From positions 1,984,001 through 2,048,000 of the forward strand of contig NZ_CP064787.1 in the NCBI RefSeq assembly GCF_017094505.1: a stretch of DNA of 64,000 bases, read 5' to 3'. The notes under the pieces were generated by a model. The model saw only the letters and a program-made list of their open reading frames with translations, was not told the origin of the DNA and ran no database searches. Origin of the DNA: Halapricum desulfuricans. Its GTDB lineage: Archaea > Halobacteriota > Halobacteria > Halobacteriales > Haloarculaceae. The position numbers and the translations under genes were made by a program. Positions 24,236-30,687 of this stretch are shown piece by piece; position 1 is the stretch's first letter, and every line of letters begins with the position of its first letter.

Positions 24236-25300
24236 TCACTCATTGGTTAAGGTGAGGTTCTTGAGCAGCGGTCGACGGCGGTTCTCCATCCGCTCGCGGA
24301 GTCGACGACGGCGTTGCTCAGGGTCTGCTTTGTCGTAGTGTTGCTCGATCGTCTTCACGCTCGCATTGACGCGTTCAGCGACATCTTCCGGCGGCCAGCC
24401 CTCATTCAAGAGCCAGGTGATCGTCCCCGTCCTGATCTGATGTGGTGATCGACTTGACGGGCACTTGCTGGCATGAGCGTACTCCGTCCACTGGCAAGCG
24501 GACTGATCCCGATCGTGAGGGCAGGGGCCGTGAAGACACGGAATAGTCGCGAGGTAGGACCAGACCCTGATTGTGTTCGTAGTGGGCCGTCCCTGCGAGC
24601 TCGCGAGTAACGGCGAACGGCCGTGTTCATCCAAGACGTCGTAGCGGTACTCGTCGATATACTCCTTCACAGCGTCGGCAGTCTCTTCAGGTAATCCGAC
24701 CGGGCGCTGGCCACGACGCTTGTTCTTGAGTGGTGTGCCAGTACTCGGTCGATGACGGAACTCGACATACGGATTCTCGTCGAGCGAGGCGTCACGAAGA
24801 TCGAGAGCTCGAAGACCACCCTGACGAGCTCCCGTGAACCAAGCTAACTCCAAAAACACGTGCTGGCGATTTCCATAGGCCGTCTCGTCGTTCCGATAGT
24901 ACTCAATCAGCGCGACTGCGTCATCAGTCGAGAGTTTGGTGTCATTGGAGCGGTCTTCTGCGTCCAGATCGGGTATGCGCACTTTCTCTGAAAGCCCCTC
25001 ATCGACGGCCTCGATATCCTCAAGAAACTCCAGAAACGTCTTGAGCGTCCACATTTCGCCCTCCAACGTGGCTGGCGCGACATCGGCACTTCGCACCTCG
25101 TAATACTCGTCGAGATCGTAGCCCTCGAGCTGTCCGACCTCATCGAGACCGACTGCATCGCACCACTCAACGAAAAGCTTCAGCCGATACTCCCAGCCGT
25201 GGACACTCTTCTCCGTTGAGTCAGATCGCCGGCGTCGGAGGTACCGCTCGACCGCATCAGCGGGCGCCAGCTGTCTGGGGTCTCGCCGACGGCGAGTCAT
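24236..25300 (-). CDS. int: tyrosine integrase of the provirus
   Basis: The 354-residue protein has an N-terminal SAM-like core-binding domain (about 11-110) and a catalytic domain with R159 (TGARQGGL), the H287-x-x-R290 pair (PHQIRTG) and nucleophile Y322 (EQHYDKAD). Between them a four-cysteine insertion (C255, C260, C269, C280) probably binds zinc, as in many haloarchaeal integrases. It would recombine the 17-bp tRNA-Pro core that starts 61 bp downstream of its stop codon. It is the last gene of a minus-strand set reading from 26543. A 14-codon frame directly before it overlaps its start by ATGA, suggesting translational coupling. Confidence 0.93.
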   Translation of the reverse strand: MTRRRRDPRQLAPADAVERYLRRRRSDSTEKSVHGWEYRLKLFVEWCDAVGLDEVGQLEGYDLDEYYEVRSADVAPATLEGEMWTLKTFLEFLEDIEAVDEGLSEKVRIPDLDAEDRSNDTKLSTDDAVALIEYYRNDETAYGNRQHVFLELAWFTGARQGGLRALDLRDASLDENPYVEFRHRPSTGTPLKNKRRGQRPVGLPEETADAVKEYIDEYRYDVLDEHGRSPLLASSQGRPTTNTIRVWSYLATIPCLHGPCPHDRDQSACQWTEYAHASKCPSSRSPHQIRTGTITWLLNEGWPPEDVAERVNASVKTIEQHYDKADPEQRRRRLRERMENRRRPLLKNLTLTNE

Positions 25301-25341
25301 GCTTCACCCCAGTCGGTTGGCCACTGCTGATCGTCAGTCAT
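25297..25341 (-). CDS. 14-residue coupling peptide (putative)
   Basis: An ATG at 25341 lies just before the stop codon of the zinc-finger gene (which ends at 25334). It opens a 14-codon frame (MTDDQQWPTDWGEA) whose TGA overlaps the integrase ATG as ATGA. It fills an otherwise unexplained 33-bp gap and would let ribosomes pass from the upstream gene to the integrase. Its existence as a peptide is inference. Confidence 0.35.
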   Translation of the reverse strand: MTDDQQWPTDWGEA

Positions 25342-25681
25342 CGGCGATCGCCCTCCGAGCCGACGTGGACGTCGTCGGAGTCGGATCGTTCCCCAGCGCT
25401 CGCTCGACGACGTCACGGTGTTCCATCAGGATGTGTCGATACAGGCCGTTCTGCGTCTCGAACTTGCGGCCGCAGTACTCGCAGACGCCGGACTCGTGGG
25501 CTTGATAGGGGTCCCACTCTCCCGAGCAGTGCTGACACGGCCGATGGTTCGGCAGAGTGTCGAGATCGCGCGCAGCGTAGTTCTCGGCCTGCTGCAAGAG
25601 TCGACAGTCCTCATCGGAATGATAGACGTGCCGGTGGGTCGCGTTCGTCGAGACGTAGACGGTCTCACCCATCGCGACCAC
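25334..25681 (-). CDS. C2H2 zinc-finger protein
   Basis: About 112-115 residues (start at 25681 or 25672). The N-terminal half has Cys/His-rich sequence (VYHSDEDCRLLQQ ... RPCQHC). The C-terminal half is a classical C2H2 finger: CEYCGRKFETQNGLYRHILMEH, around residues 67-88. Such single-finger proteins are common in haloarchaeal viruses and are thought to bind DNA. The gene overlaps the preceding HTH gene by 17 bp. Confidence 0.82.
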   Translation of the reverse strand: MVAMGETVYVSTNATHRHVYHSDEDCRLLQQAENYAARDLDTLPNHRPCQHCSGEWDPYQAHESGVCEYCGRKFETQNGLYRHILMEHRDVVERALGNDPTPTTSTSARRAIADD

Positions 25682-25883
25682 CGTCCTGGAAGACGTCGAG
25701 TTTCGAGCGGGCTCGCATCAGCAGGTTGCTGACGGTCCCCCAGGAGCGATCGGTCTGGCGAGCGTACTCGCGGCCGCTCATCCCCCGCTCGTAGACAGCC
25801 TCGTAGGCGTCGCGTTCGGCCGGCGAGAGCTTCGAAAGGTCGGGCTCGTGATCGGCGAGAGTGGTCTGCGTGGCAGCGCTCAT
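25665..25883 (-). CDS. sigma-70 region 4-like HTH protein
   Basis: 72 residues. After a short acidic lead (DHEPDLSKLSPAERDAYEAVYERG) comes MSGREYARQTDRSWGTVSNLLMRARSKLDVF, a helix-turn-helix like region 4 of sigma factors or LuxR HTHs. The same motif with the same phrase (REYAR-TDR--GT---LL-RAR-K) forms the C-terminal end of the SWIM protein at 42419-42979 in the opposite early operon. So the virus has two paralogous DNA-binding modules. It overlaps both neighbours by a few bases. Confidence 0.8.
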   Translation of the reverse strand: MSAATQTTLADHEPDLSKLSPAERDAYEAVYERGMSGREYARQTDRSWGTVSNLLMRARSKLDVFQDGGRDG

Positions 25884-26017
25884 CCGCCGATCCCTCCCGT
25901 TGCGGTCTTGAGGTCGATCGCGGCGGTGTGTCCACAGGGCGCGAAGGTGTGCTCGGCGGGCCCGGTCGTCGTGATCGCGGCGATCTCCCGGCCGCAGGTG
26001 GGGCAGCGCTCAGTCAT
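25880..26017 (-). CDS. 45-residue zinc-ribbon peptide
   Basis: The frame reads MTERCPTCGREIAAITTTGPAEHTFAPCGHTAAIDLKTATGGIGG. CPTC and the later PCGH make a compact zinc site. Its TGA overlaps the ATG of the next gene (25883), and its ATG overlaps the end of the gene upstream (26010), so it is tightly built into the operon. Tiny zinc proteins of this type are frequent in haloviruses. The function is unknown. Confidence 0.7.
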   Translation of the reverse strand: MTERCPTCGREIAAITTTGPAEHTFAPCGHTAAIDLKTATGGIGG

Positions 26018-26543
26018 CAGCGATCGCCTCCTGGTCGGCGTCGCTCTCGACGGTCGGCTGAGCGAGCCGGCGGGCTTCTTCGAGCGCGTCGGCCTCGACG
26101 AGCCGCTGCTGTCGATACGTCTGTGGCTCTCCGTCGGGGTGGAAGGTCTCAGTGTCGACGTATTCGATCTTCTCGACGGCGTGGGGCGGGATCTTCACCT
26201 TCGAATCGTCCCAGCGCTTCGCGCGCACCCAGCCGTTCGGCAGGGTCTCGACGTCGACTGCAAAGAGGCGCTCGACCTCGCCGAAAATCACGGCAGGCGT
26301 CCAGTTGACCGAAAATTCGCGCGGGTCGATCACGTCGCGACCGCCGTCAGTCATGACGCGCTGGTTGTCGTCGTCAGTACTACTATCCGGCGCGACTCCC
26401 CGGCTGGCTTCCCGGCTAGCTTGCCAGTCGGCCCGTGCGTTGTCTGAGACGGGAGTCTTTTGCCGGTTCGATGCGTCTGTCCAACCCCGGGTAGTCAGAC
26501 CCGGGAGACGGTGTTCCGTTGGCATATCGATCACCGGAACCAC
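26010..26543 (-). CDS. viral protein of unknown function, first gene of the left minus-strand operon
   Basis: Up to 177 residues (MVPVIDMPTEHRLPG...). Start codons at 26525 and at 26354 (MTDGGRDVIDPREF) are alternatives, and the most conserved-looking part begins at the latter. The core (FSVNWTPAVIFGEVERLFAVDVETLPNGWVRAKRWDDSKVKIPPHAVEKIEYVDTETF) looks like a small beta-barrel. The C-terminus is helical and acidic. There is no motif for function. The N-terminal DNA contains a 7-bp dyad, cccgggt-agtcag-acccggg. Confidence 0.6.
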   Translation of the reverse strand: MVPVIDMPTEHRLPGLTTRGWTDASNRQKTPVSDNARADWQASREASRGVAPDSSTDDDNQRVMTDGGRDVIDPREFSVNWTPAVIFGEVERLFAVDVETLPNGWVRAKRWDDSKVKIPPHAVEKIEYVDTETFHPDGEPQTYRQQRLVEADALEEARRLAQPTVESDADQEAIADD

Positions 26544-26549
26544 CTTCTC

Positions 26550-26573
26550 GGGCCAGCGGTGGAGCGCTGGCCC
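26550..26573. promoter_or_regulatory. 9-bp perfect hairpin/dyad between divergent early genes
   Basis: GGGCCAGCG - gtggag - CGCTGGCCC lies directly upstream of the minus-strand gene that starts at 26543. It is either a repressor dyad or an RNA stem at the 5' end of that transcript. It occurs only once in the window. Confidence 0.45.
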
Positions 26574-26640
26574 GGCTTCAACGACCGACGAGAGTCATCT
26601 GCGAGCGAGTCGGTGGCTCCGTATGTCGTCCAATACACGC

Positions 26641-26737
26641 ATTGTGCATAAATGCAACGGAGGTTCAGTAACGGTACTTAGATCTACTATCAGGATATAT
26701 ACAGCAGTTACAAAAGAGGGTTGCATAGGTGGTACCA
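26641..26737 (+). promoter_or_regulatory. promoter and operator-like dyad of the rightward repressor-type genes
   Basis: The dyad TGCAT-aa-ATGCA (26645-26656) is followed by an AT-rich run with a TATA-like atatat (26695-26700) about 40 bp before the ATG at 26738. The spacing would give a short leader. The dyad is a candidate operator for the winged-helix proteins encoded just downstream. Confidence 0.45.
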
Positions 26738-27073
26738 ATGAGAAAATCTGGTGAGTGGATGACGATTTGGGATGATCGCATACTCGAAACTATCTCAAAT
26801 GATCCTGATAACATCGGGCGAGTCAAGGACTTGAGTGAAAAAGAGAACATCCGGATCTCTCGATCTAGTGTATCCCGTCGCTGCTCGAAACTGGCAGACC
26901 ACGGGCTTCTCCGGCGGGTTGGCGATGGCGTCTATCTACTCACTGAACGTGGTCAGGGGTATCTCGATGGGGAGATCAGCACCTACGAGGACGAACCGGA
27001 CGAGGTACGCGACTCAGACACCGACGCAATAAACGGCCCGAACGGGATCGAAGAACCAGGGAACGCGGGGTGA
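26738..27073 (+). CDS. winged-helix repressor-type protein
   Basis: About 111 residues from the ATG at 26738 (MRKSGEWMTIWDDRILETISNDPDNIGRVKDLSEKENIRISRSSVSRRCSKLADHGLLRRVGDGVYLLTERGQGYLDGEI). This is the haloviral phiH1-repressor-like winged HTH: WDDRILE, the recognition helix SRSSVSRRCSKL and the wing VGDGVYLLTERGQ. The acidic tail is unstructured. The position, divergent from the integrase operon and behind an AT-rich promoter with a dyad, fits a lysogeny regulator (inference). Confidence 0.85.
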   Translation: MRKSGEWMTIWDDRILETISNDPDNIGRVKDLSEKENIRISRSSVSRRCSKLADHGLLRRVGDGVYLLTERGQGYLDGEISTYEDEPDEVRDSDTDAINGPNGIEEPGNAG

Positions 27074-27106
27074 TTCTCGATTCCTGATCGACAGAGTGCA
27101 CGCTGG

Positions 27107-27379
27107 ATGAAGCGGGAAGACGAGCGGATCATGGAGTTTCTGGAAGAGGAAGGGCTCTCGACAGCGTCACTCATCTCTCGCGAGGTTTTTGAAAGCGTAT
27201 CGACAGGGCACGTCCGCGAGCGGTTGCACATGCTCGCCGGCGCGGAGCTGGTCGACTCACTCACCCGCGATCGCACGCACTGGGAACTCACCCAGGCGGG
27301 CCAGTGGTATCTCGACGGCGACCTCGACGCGGAGAATCAGCCCCGGCCCCGACTGGGGCGGGTACTACGGAACGACTGA
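27107..27379 (+). CDS. second winged-helix protein of the same type
   Basis: 90 residues: MKREDERIMEFLEEEGLSTASLISREVFESVSTGHVRERLHMLAGAELVDSLTRDRTHWELTQAGQWYLDGDLDAENQP. It is a PhiH1-type winged HTH with the usual WELTxxGxxYLDGDLD end. It follows the first regulator by 33 bp and is probably co-transcribed. Its stop codon abuts the stop codon of the converging lipoprotein gene at 27380. Confidence 0.85.
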   Translation: MKREDERIMEFLEEEGLSTASLISREVFESVSTGHVRERLHMLAGAELVDSLTRDRTHWELTQAGQWYLDGDLDAENQPRPRLGRVLRND

Positions 27380-27889
27380 CTACCGTTTAACTTCGATCTC
27401 GTAGTCTACTGTTGCTATGTCGTCATCGAAGTTGGTCGGCGGCTGTGCCTCGATCGCGTTCGTGTTGTCGATCAGAAGAACGTATTCGCCACTGGAGAGG
27501 GTGTCTCTGGCGTCGAGGAACGTATTGTCCAATGCACTGAGGGCATCGTTGTATCTGAAGCGATTGCCCTGCTCGAACTCTGCAAACTCCTCGGAGGATG
27601 TCAAAACAAGATCCAGGCTGGGGCCGCTACGGACTTCAACAGTGATACGGACTGGCGCAGACCCATTTAGCTGGAACCTCTGATACCAGTACTCGTCTTC
27701 GAGGACGCGCCGCCCATCTTCGGAAGCGACGGTTTGCCACGTCGGTTCGGGCGTGTCTTGCACTTCTGGCTCATCCTGGTCATCATCATCGCCGTCGTCT
27801 TCGTCGTTGTCTGAGCCGCTATTACAGCCAGCAATGGCGAACGATACGCCTGCGAGTCCACTTGCGATAAAGCGCCGTCTCGATGGCAC
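27380..27889 (-). CDS. Tat-exported lipoprotein
   Basis: 169 residues from a GTG start: PSRRRFIASGLAGVSFAIAGC gives a twin-arginine signal and a lipobox ending at a cysteine near residue 22. An Asp/Glu-rich linker comes next and then a beta-sandwich of about 110 residues with GEYVLLIDNTNAIEAQPP near the end, like pre-peptidase C-terminal domains. It would sit on the outer face of the cell membrane. It borders the cassette-like region, 64 bp from the first KVDWL repeat. A role in lysogenic conversion or superinfection exclusion is possible but unproven. Confidence 0.78.
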   Translation of the reverse strand: MPSRRRFIASGLAGVSFAIAGCNSGSDNDEDDGDDDDQDEPEVQDTPEPTWQTVASEDGRRVLEDEYWYQRFQLNGSAPVRITVEVRSGPSLDLVLTSSEEFAEFEQGNRFRYNDALSALDNTFLDARDTLSSGEYVLLIDNTNAIEAQPPTNFDDDIATVDYEIEVKR

Positions 27890-27952
27890 AACAGATCGCT
27901 AGAGGGCTCACATGTTATAGTTTCCGCTGCAATAAGATCTGCGAAAAGAACG

Positions 27953-27991
27953 TCACAGCCAGTCGACTTTCTCACGCTTGCGGCGATCTCG
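27953..27991 (-). repeat. recombinase-3'-end repeat, copy 1 (KREKVDWL-stop)
   Basis: Read on the minus strand this stretch encodes ...RRDRRKREKVDWL followed by TGA, the C-terminal end of a tyrosine recombinase without the rest of the gene. The core ccagtcgactttc is shared with copies at 28288 and 28983. The upstream codons (SASAGGSRR) differ from those of the intact gene, so it derives from a different recombinase allele and is not a recent duplication. Confidence 0.7.
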
Positions 27992-28081
27992 ACGCGAGCC
28001 ACCAGCCGACGCCGACCGTCGATCGCGTGCTAGCGAACAACTGACGGTAATTTCATAATCGGGGCGACGATAGCACTGTGT

Positions 28082-28291
28082 ATGCCTGAGCAGATAGCCG
28101 GACCAACAACTAAAGACTATGCAGTCGCGACGATCAAAATGTTCTGGCCGTTGATGGGTGTTGTATACATATTCCTCCAGTCTTGGGCGCTCTCAATGGC
28201 ACCCAGTTTTGAGGCAATACTGTTTTTCCTCGCCCTTCAAGTTGTAGTCTTCATTTATTACAGCGGATATACGTCGGGAATGGGGACCTAA
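28082..28291 (+). CDS. 69-residue membrane protein, cassette-like
   Basis: MPEQIAGPTTKDYAVATIKMFWPLMGVVYIFLQSWALSMAPSFEAILFFLALQVVVFIYYSGYTSGMGT. There are two transmembrane helices, about residues 17-36 and 43-60. The codon use and AT content differ from the virion genes. Its TAA at 28289-28291 lies inside the second KVDWL repeat, so gene and repeat form one unit from 27953 to 28290. An AT-rich patch (ggtaatttcataatc) before the ATG may be its own promoter. Function unknown. Confidence 0.65.
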   Translation: MPEQIAGPTTKDYAVATIKMFWPLMGVVYIFLQSWALSMAPSFEAILFFLALQVVVFIYYSGYTSGMGT

Positions 28292-28330
28292 AGCCAGTCG
28301 ACTTTTGCGCGCTCGGCCTGTAACTGGGCA
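28288..28330 (-). repeat. recombinase-3'-end repeat, copy 2 (QAERAKVDWL-stop)
   Basis: On the minus strand it reads GAQLQAERAKVDWL then TAG, homologous to the last 14 residues of the intact recombinase (EAQRRERGKVDWL) with several changes. The shared DNA core is agccagtcgacttt. A stop codon precedes the homologous stretch, so no full gene exists. Confidence 0.72.
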
Positions 28331-28484
28331 CCTGATCACTTACAGTCTGTAACCGACTCGGGTTCTTCAACCACCGTTAGGTGGTAGGCAAGAGTGTACA
28401 AAGACGGTGGCTTTCGCACAGGCGGCGTGTATTAACTAGTCAGCAAGAATTTCAGTGAGGGCATCAAATAATTCACCTCTAAGT

Positions 28485-28961
28485 ATGGCCAAGGATCCAG
28501 ACTGGGCAAGGGTTTTGGATGTACTGTATGCCGATCTCCACACACTTTCAGAGGGACTTGCTTCGGATGACAAAGAAAAAACGGAATTTGAACCTCAAGA
28601 TGACGATATAAACACCCTATCCAAGGAAACAGGGCTCAGTTCGGAAGAATTAATCACTCAATTGGAATCGATGAGAGAAGCAGGTTTAGTCGAGAAAATG
28701 AGGATTGAAACGACCCCAAGGTCAGTTCACTATGTTGGTCTTACTGAAAAGGGGCTCAGTATTGGGCATGAACGAGCTGTATCAAAGCGACAAAATGAAA
28801 CAAACCGGGCAGTCGTACTCTTAACACTTGTACTTCTCGTCATTACTGCCCTTGGGAACTTTCCCGACCCTATAATACGATTTACGGGCAGTATAATCGT
28901 TCTAATCGCGATCCTTGCGCTCCTCATATTGACCGATCTGGGAGATATTATATCGATATAA
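28485..28961 (+). CDS. winged-helix protein with two C-terminal membrane helices, cassette-like
   Basis: 158 residues from the ATG at 28485 (MAKDPDWARVLDVLYADLHTL); an upstream start at 28455 is less likely. Residues 35-95 look like a winged helix (INTLSKETGLSSEELITQLESMREAGLVEKMRIE). A hinge follows and then two helices (about 112-127 and 135-155, VVLLTLVLLVITAL and GSIIVLIAILALLIL). It could be a membrane-anchored regulator. Base composition is clearly more AT-rich than the neighbours, and its TAA is 22 bp from the start of the third KVDWL copy. Confidence 0.7.
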   Translation: MAKDPDWARVLDVLYADLHTLSEGLASDDKEKTEFEPQDDDINTLSKETGLSSEELITQLESMREAGLVEKMRIETTPRSVHYVGLTEKGLSIGHERAVSKRQNETNRAVVLLTLVLLVITALGNFPDPIIRFTGSIIVLIAILALLILTDLGDIISI

Positions 28962-28982
28962 CTCAGTCTTGCTACGGTCTAG

Positions 28983-29570
28983 TCACAACCAATCGACTTT
29001 CCCACGCTCACGCCGCTGCGCTTCGGGCGTGTGCGTCCCGCGATAGTGGTCGAGGAACGTATCGAGATCGTTCCAGCCGCCCCAGTCGAGGACGACCATC
29101 GCGTCGACGTCGGCACTACGGAGTTGCGTGGCCCAGGTCCGCCGGAGATCGTGCATGCCGACATACTGCCAGCCAGCATCGCCGGTCTCGGCTTCGAGCT
29201 GCTCGGCAGCCGCAGAGATCCGTCGGCGGAGGGTCCGTTTCGAGACGTCGACGATCGGCTCGTCGTCGGACTCGTCGCGCACGTCGGCGATCGTGGTGAT
29301 CGTGTTCGCGAGCGCTTCGGGGATCGGTGTCTCGCGGTACTCGCCGGTCTTCGCGCCGTTCCAGATCCGGAGCATCATGCCAGCGTCAGTGTCGACGACG
29401 TCGTTCGGAGCAACGCCGATGACTTCCTCACTGCGAAGTCCACAACGGACGGCCAGCCGAAACGCGACGTCGGTGATCGCGTCGTCGGTCGCGTCGAGGA
29501 GCTGGTCGACTTCGTCCTGTGAGAGCCACACCTTCTTTCCGTCTTGGTCGGGGTAGTCGTCAAGATTCAC
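28983..29570 (-). CDS. short tyrosine recombinase without N-terminal domain
   Basis: 195 residues from a GTG start (MNLDDYPDQDGKKVWLSQDEVDQLL). The complete catalytic domain is present: R46 in RCGLRSEEV, K74 on the beta hairpin (GAKTGE), H140-x-x-R143 (MHDLRRTW), W163 or W166, and the nucleophile Y176 (LDHYRGTH). The usual N-terminal core-binding domain of about 100 residues is absent; a stop codon sits ten codons upstream of the start, inside a repeat. It ends EAQRRERGKVDWL, whose DNA is repeated at 27953 and 28288. It is either a naturally minimal recombinase or one cut by recombination at its 5' side. Confidence 0.88.
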   Translation of the reverse strand: MNLDDYPDQDGKKVWLSQDEVDQLLDATDDAITDVAFRLAVRCGLRSEEVIGVAPNDVVDTDAGMMLRIWNGAKTGEYRETPIPEALANTITTIADVRDESDDEPIVDVSKRTLRRRISAAAEQLEAETGDAGWQYVGMHDLRRTWATQLRSADVDAMVVLDWGGWNDLDTFLDHYRGTHTPEAQRRERGKVDWL

Positions 29571-29596
29571 GTCCGGAATGTTGCCCTAACCGGACA
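29569..29596. repeat. dif-like site a (divergent copy) at the recombinase 5' end
   Basis: Inverted GTCCGG (29571-29576) and CCGGAC (29590-29595) with taaccggaca on the right side, related to the agaaccggaca arm of sites b-e. It overlaps the first codon of the short recombinase. The spacing between the arms is one base shorter than in sites b and c. Confidence 0.5.
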
Positions 29597-29665
29597 AAAA
29601 GGTCCCAAATGAGCGAGTGATCGGGCCGATTCGAGGGGGATTCCCGGCCGTGATCAAGCCGGACC

Positions 29666-29693
29666 TGTCCGAGTCTGGGGGGAGAACCGGACA
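29666..29693. repeat. dif-like site b (best copy)
   Basis: Left arm TGTCCGAGTCT, six-base centre GGGGGG, right arm AGAACCGGACA. The arms are inverted with 9 of 11 positions matching, for a total of 28 bp. This is the size and symmetry of XerC/D or archaeal XerA dif sites. It lies about 80 bp downstream of the WYL-like gene's stop codon. Confidence 0.65.
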
Positions 29694-29771
29694 CCGAATC
29701 CAACCCTACTTTCGAAGATTATTGAGAATCCTTATTTTATCAATGGCAACAGTCAGTTTGGCGACGACCCG

Positions 29772-30110
29772 CTACTTTGGGAGGCTTTTGATTATTTCTC
29801 TCATGTCCTTGTCTTGAGGGTTGTAGTACTGGGGAGAATTCGGTCGAATATCCTTGTCTGTGAGTTGGATGTCCCTCATCCGGTCCAATCTGTCCATACG
29901 CCAGAATGGCATTTCGCTTGGGTAACCCGATTCGCTATATCCTGCAACTTGGTAAGCGCGTAGAACCTTATTCCCAGTATCCTTGTGAACCCCATAGCAC
30001 CAAGGTTCCACTTCACGAGTATGGTACCCAACTTCCTCTTCGCCGCTGTAATCGAAGGTGATGACCTTTCTATTATTCATCGCTTCCAAAATGATATCCT
30101 CTTTTGCCAT
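29772..30110 (-). CDS. small WYL-domain-like protein
   Basis: 112 residues: MAKEDIILEAMNNRKVITFDYSGEEEVGYHTREVEPWCYGVHKDTGNKVLRAYQVAGYSESGYPSEMPFWRMDRLDRMRDIQLTDKDI. The pattern I-x-x-A-I/M-x-x-R/N-K-x-I-x-F-x-Y, R-x-V-E-P-x-x-x-G, LRAYQ and WRxxRLDRM is that of WYL domains, which bind nucleic acid or nucleotides and often regulate defence genes. There is no HTH partner, which is unusual. It lies alone between two dif-like sites (29666 and 30243) in AT-rich DNA. Confidence 0.72.
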   Translation of the reverse strand: MAKEDIILEAMNNRKVITFDYSGEEEVGYHTREVEPWCYGVHKDTGNKVLRAYQVAGYSESGYPSEMPFWRMDRLDRMRDIQLTDKDIRPNSPQYYNPQDKDMREIIKSLPK

Positions 30111-30242
30111 ACAATGTCATCGTGACAAGAGGTAATAAGTTTACCGTGTCTCATGAAGAGTGGAGGCAAGCAAACTTTCGTTAGTAAATCGGTGTTTTGC
30201 ACCGAATGATGGGTGAATATCATTTTCCTACTGATCAGAGAT

Positions 30243-30270
30243 TGTCCGCAACTGGGCGCAGAACCGGACA
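30243..30270. repeat. dif-like site c
   Basis: Left arm TGTCCGCAACT, centre GGGCGC, right arm AGAACCGGACA. The outer seven bases (ttgtccg/cggacaa) are perfect inverted repeats, counting one extra base each side. The right arm is identical to that of site b. Confidence 0.65.
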
Positions 30271-30280
30271 AAGAAATCTC

Positions 30281-30433
30281 TCAAATCGTAGCGGACGGAG
30301 GATGGAGGTCAACGGTCTTCAGCCGGAGGCCGATATACGCAGTGAGCGCCAGGATGACCGGAAGCGCCACGCCGGTTTTCGTAAAGACGGCCGACACGAT
30401 TCCGTTACTAATAATGGTTTTTAGTGCCTTCAT
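30281..30433 (-). CDS. 50-residue membrane peptide
   Basis: MKALKTIISNGIVSAVFTKTGVALPVILALTAYIGLRLKTVDLHPPSATI, with one transmembrane helix (about 22-38). The frame is open further upstream to an ATG at 30616 that lies in site d (ATGTCCGGTTCT encodes MSGS), but the intervening sequence looks non-conserved. The stop codon is 11 bp from site c. A single-gene unit between sites c and d; function unknown. Confidence 0.5.
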   Translation of the reverse strand: MKALKTIISNGIVSAVFTKTGVALPVILALTAYIGLRLKTVDLHPPSATI

Positions 30434-30587
30434 TATCTTGTGGGGCAGTTTTTCGAAGCGATTCTCCGATCCGCACGAAGTACCTCCTGAGGATTCGAAC
30501 CCCAAATACCGTGATTCGCTTCTTTTGTCTGCCCACGGCCGTCGTTGCTGTAAAGTACGCAAACTAGCACATATATGTCTTTTCCTC

Positions 30588-30615
30588 ACATCCAGATTCC
30601 CCTTAGAACCGGACA
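30588..30615. repeat. dif-like site d (right arm conserved)
   Basis: The right arm AGAACCGGACA is identical to sites b and c, and the centre is CCCCTT. The left 11 bases (acatccagatt) match the consensus poorly. This is what would be expected if exchange brought in a different left half, or if the arm decayed. Confidence 0.55.
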
Positions 30616-30687
30616 TGAGTACTTGCGGATGTGAGGATCCTTAGCAGATAGTATTGACCTCCTGCCCCTCACAGAAAACGAGATAGT

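Noticed and set aside
30490-30525. tRNA T-arm-like sequence (ggggttcgaatcctc on the minus strand)
   Set aside because: The T-arm could fold, but there is no acceptor partner (taCCTCC) or anticodon arm within 75 bases upstream, so it is not a tRNA gene or a clear fragment.
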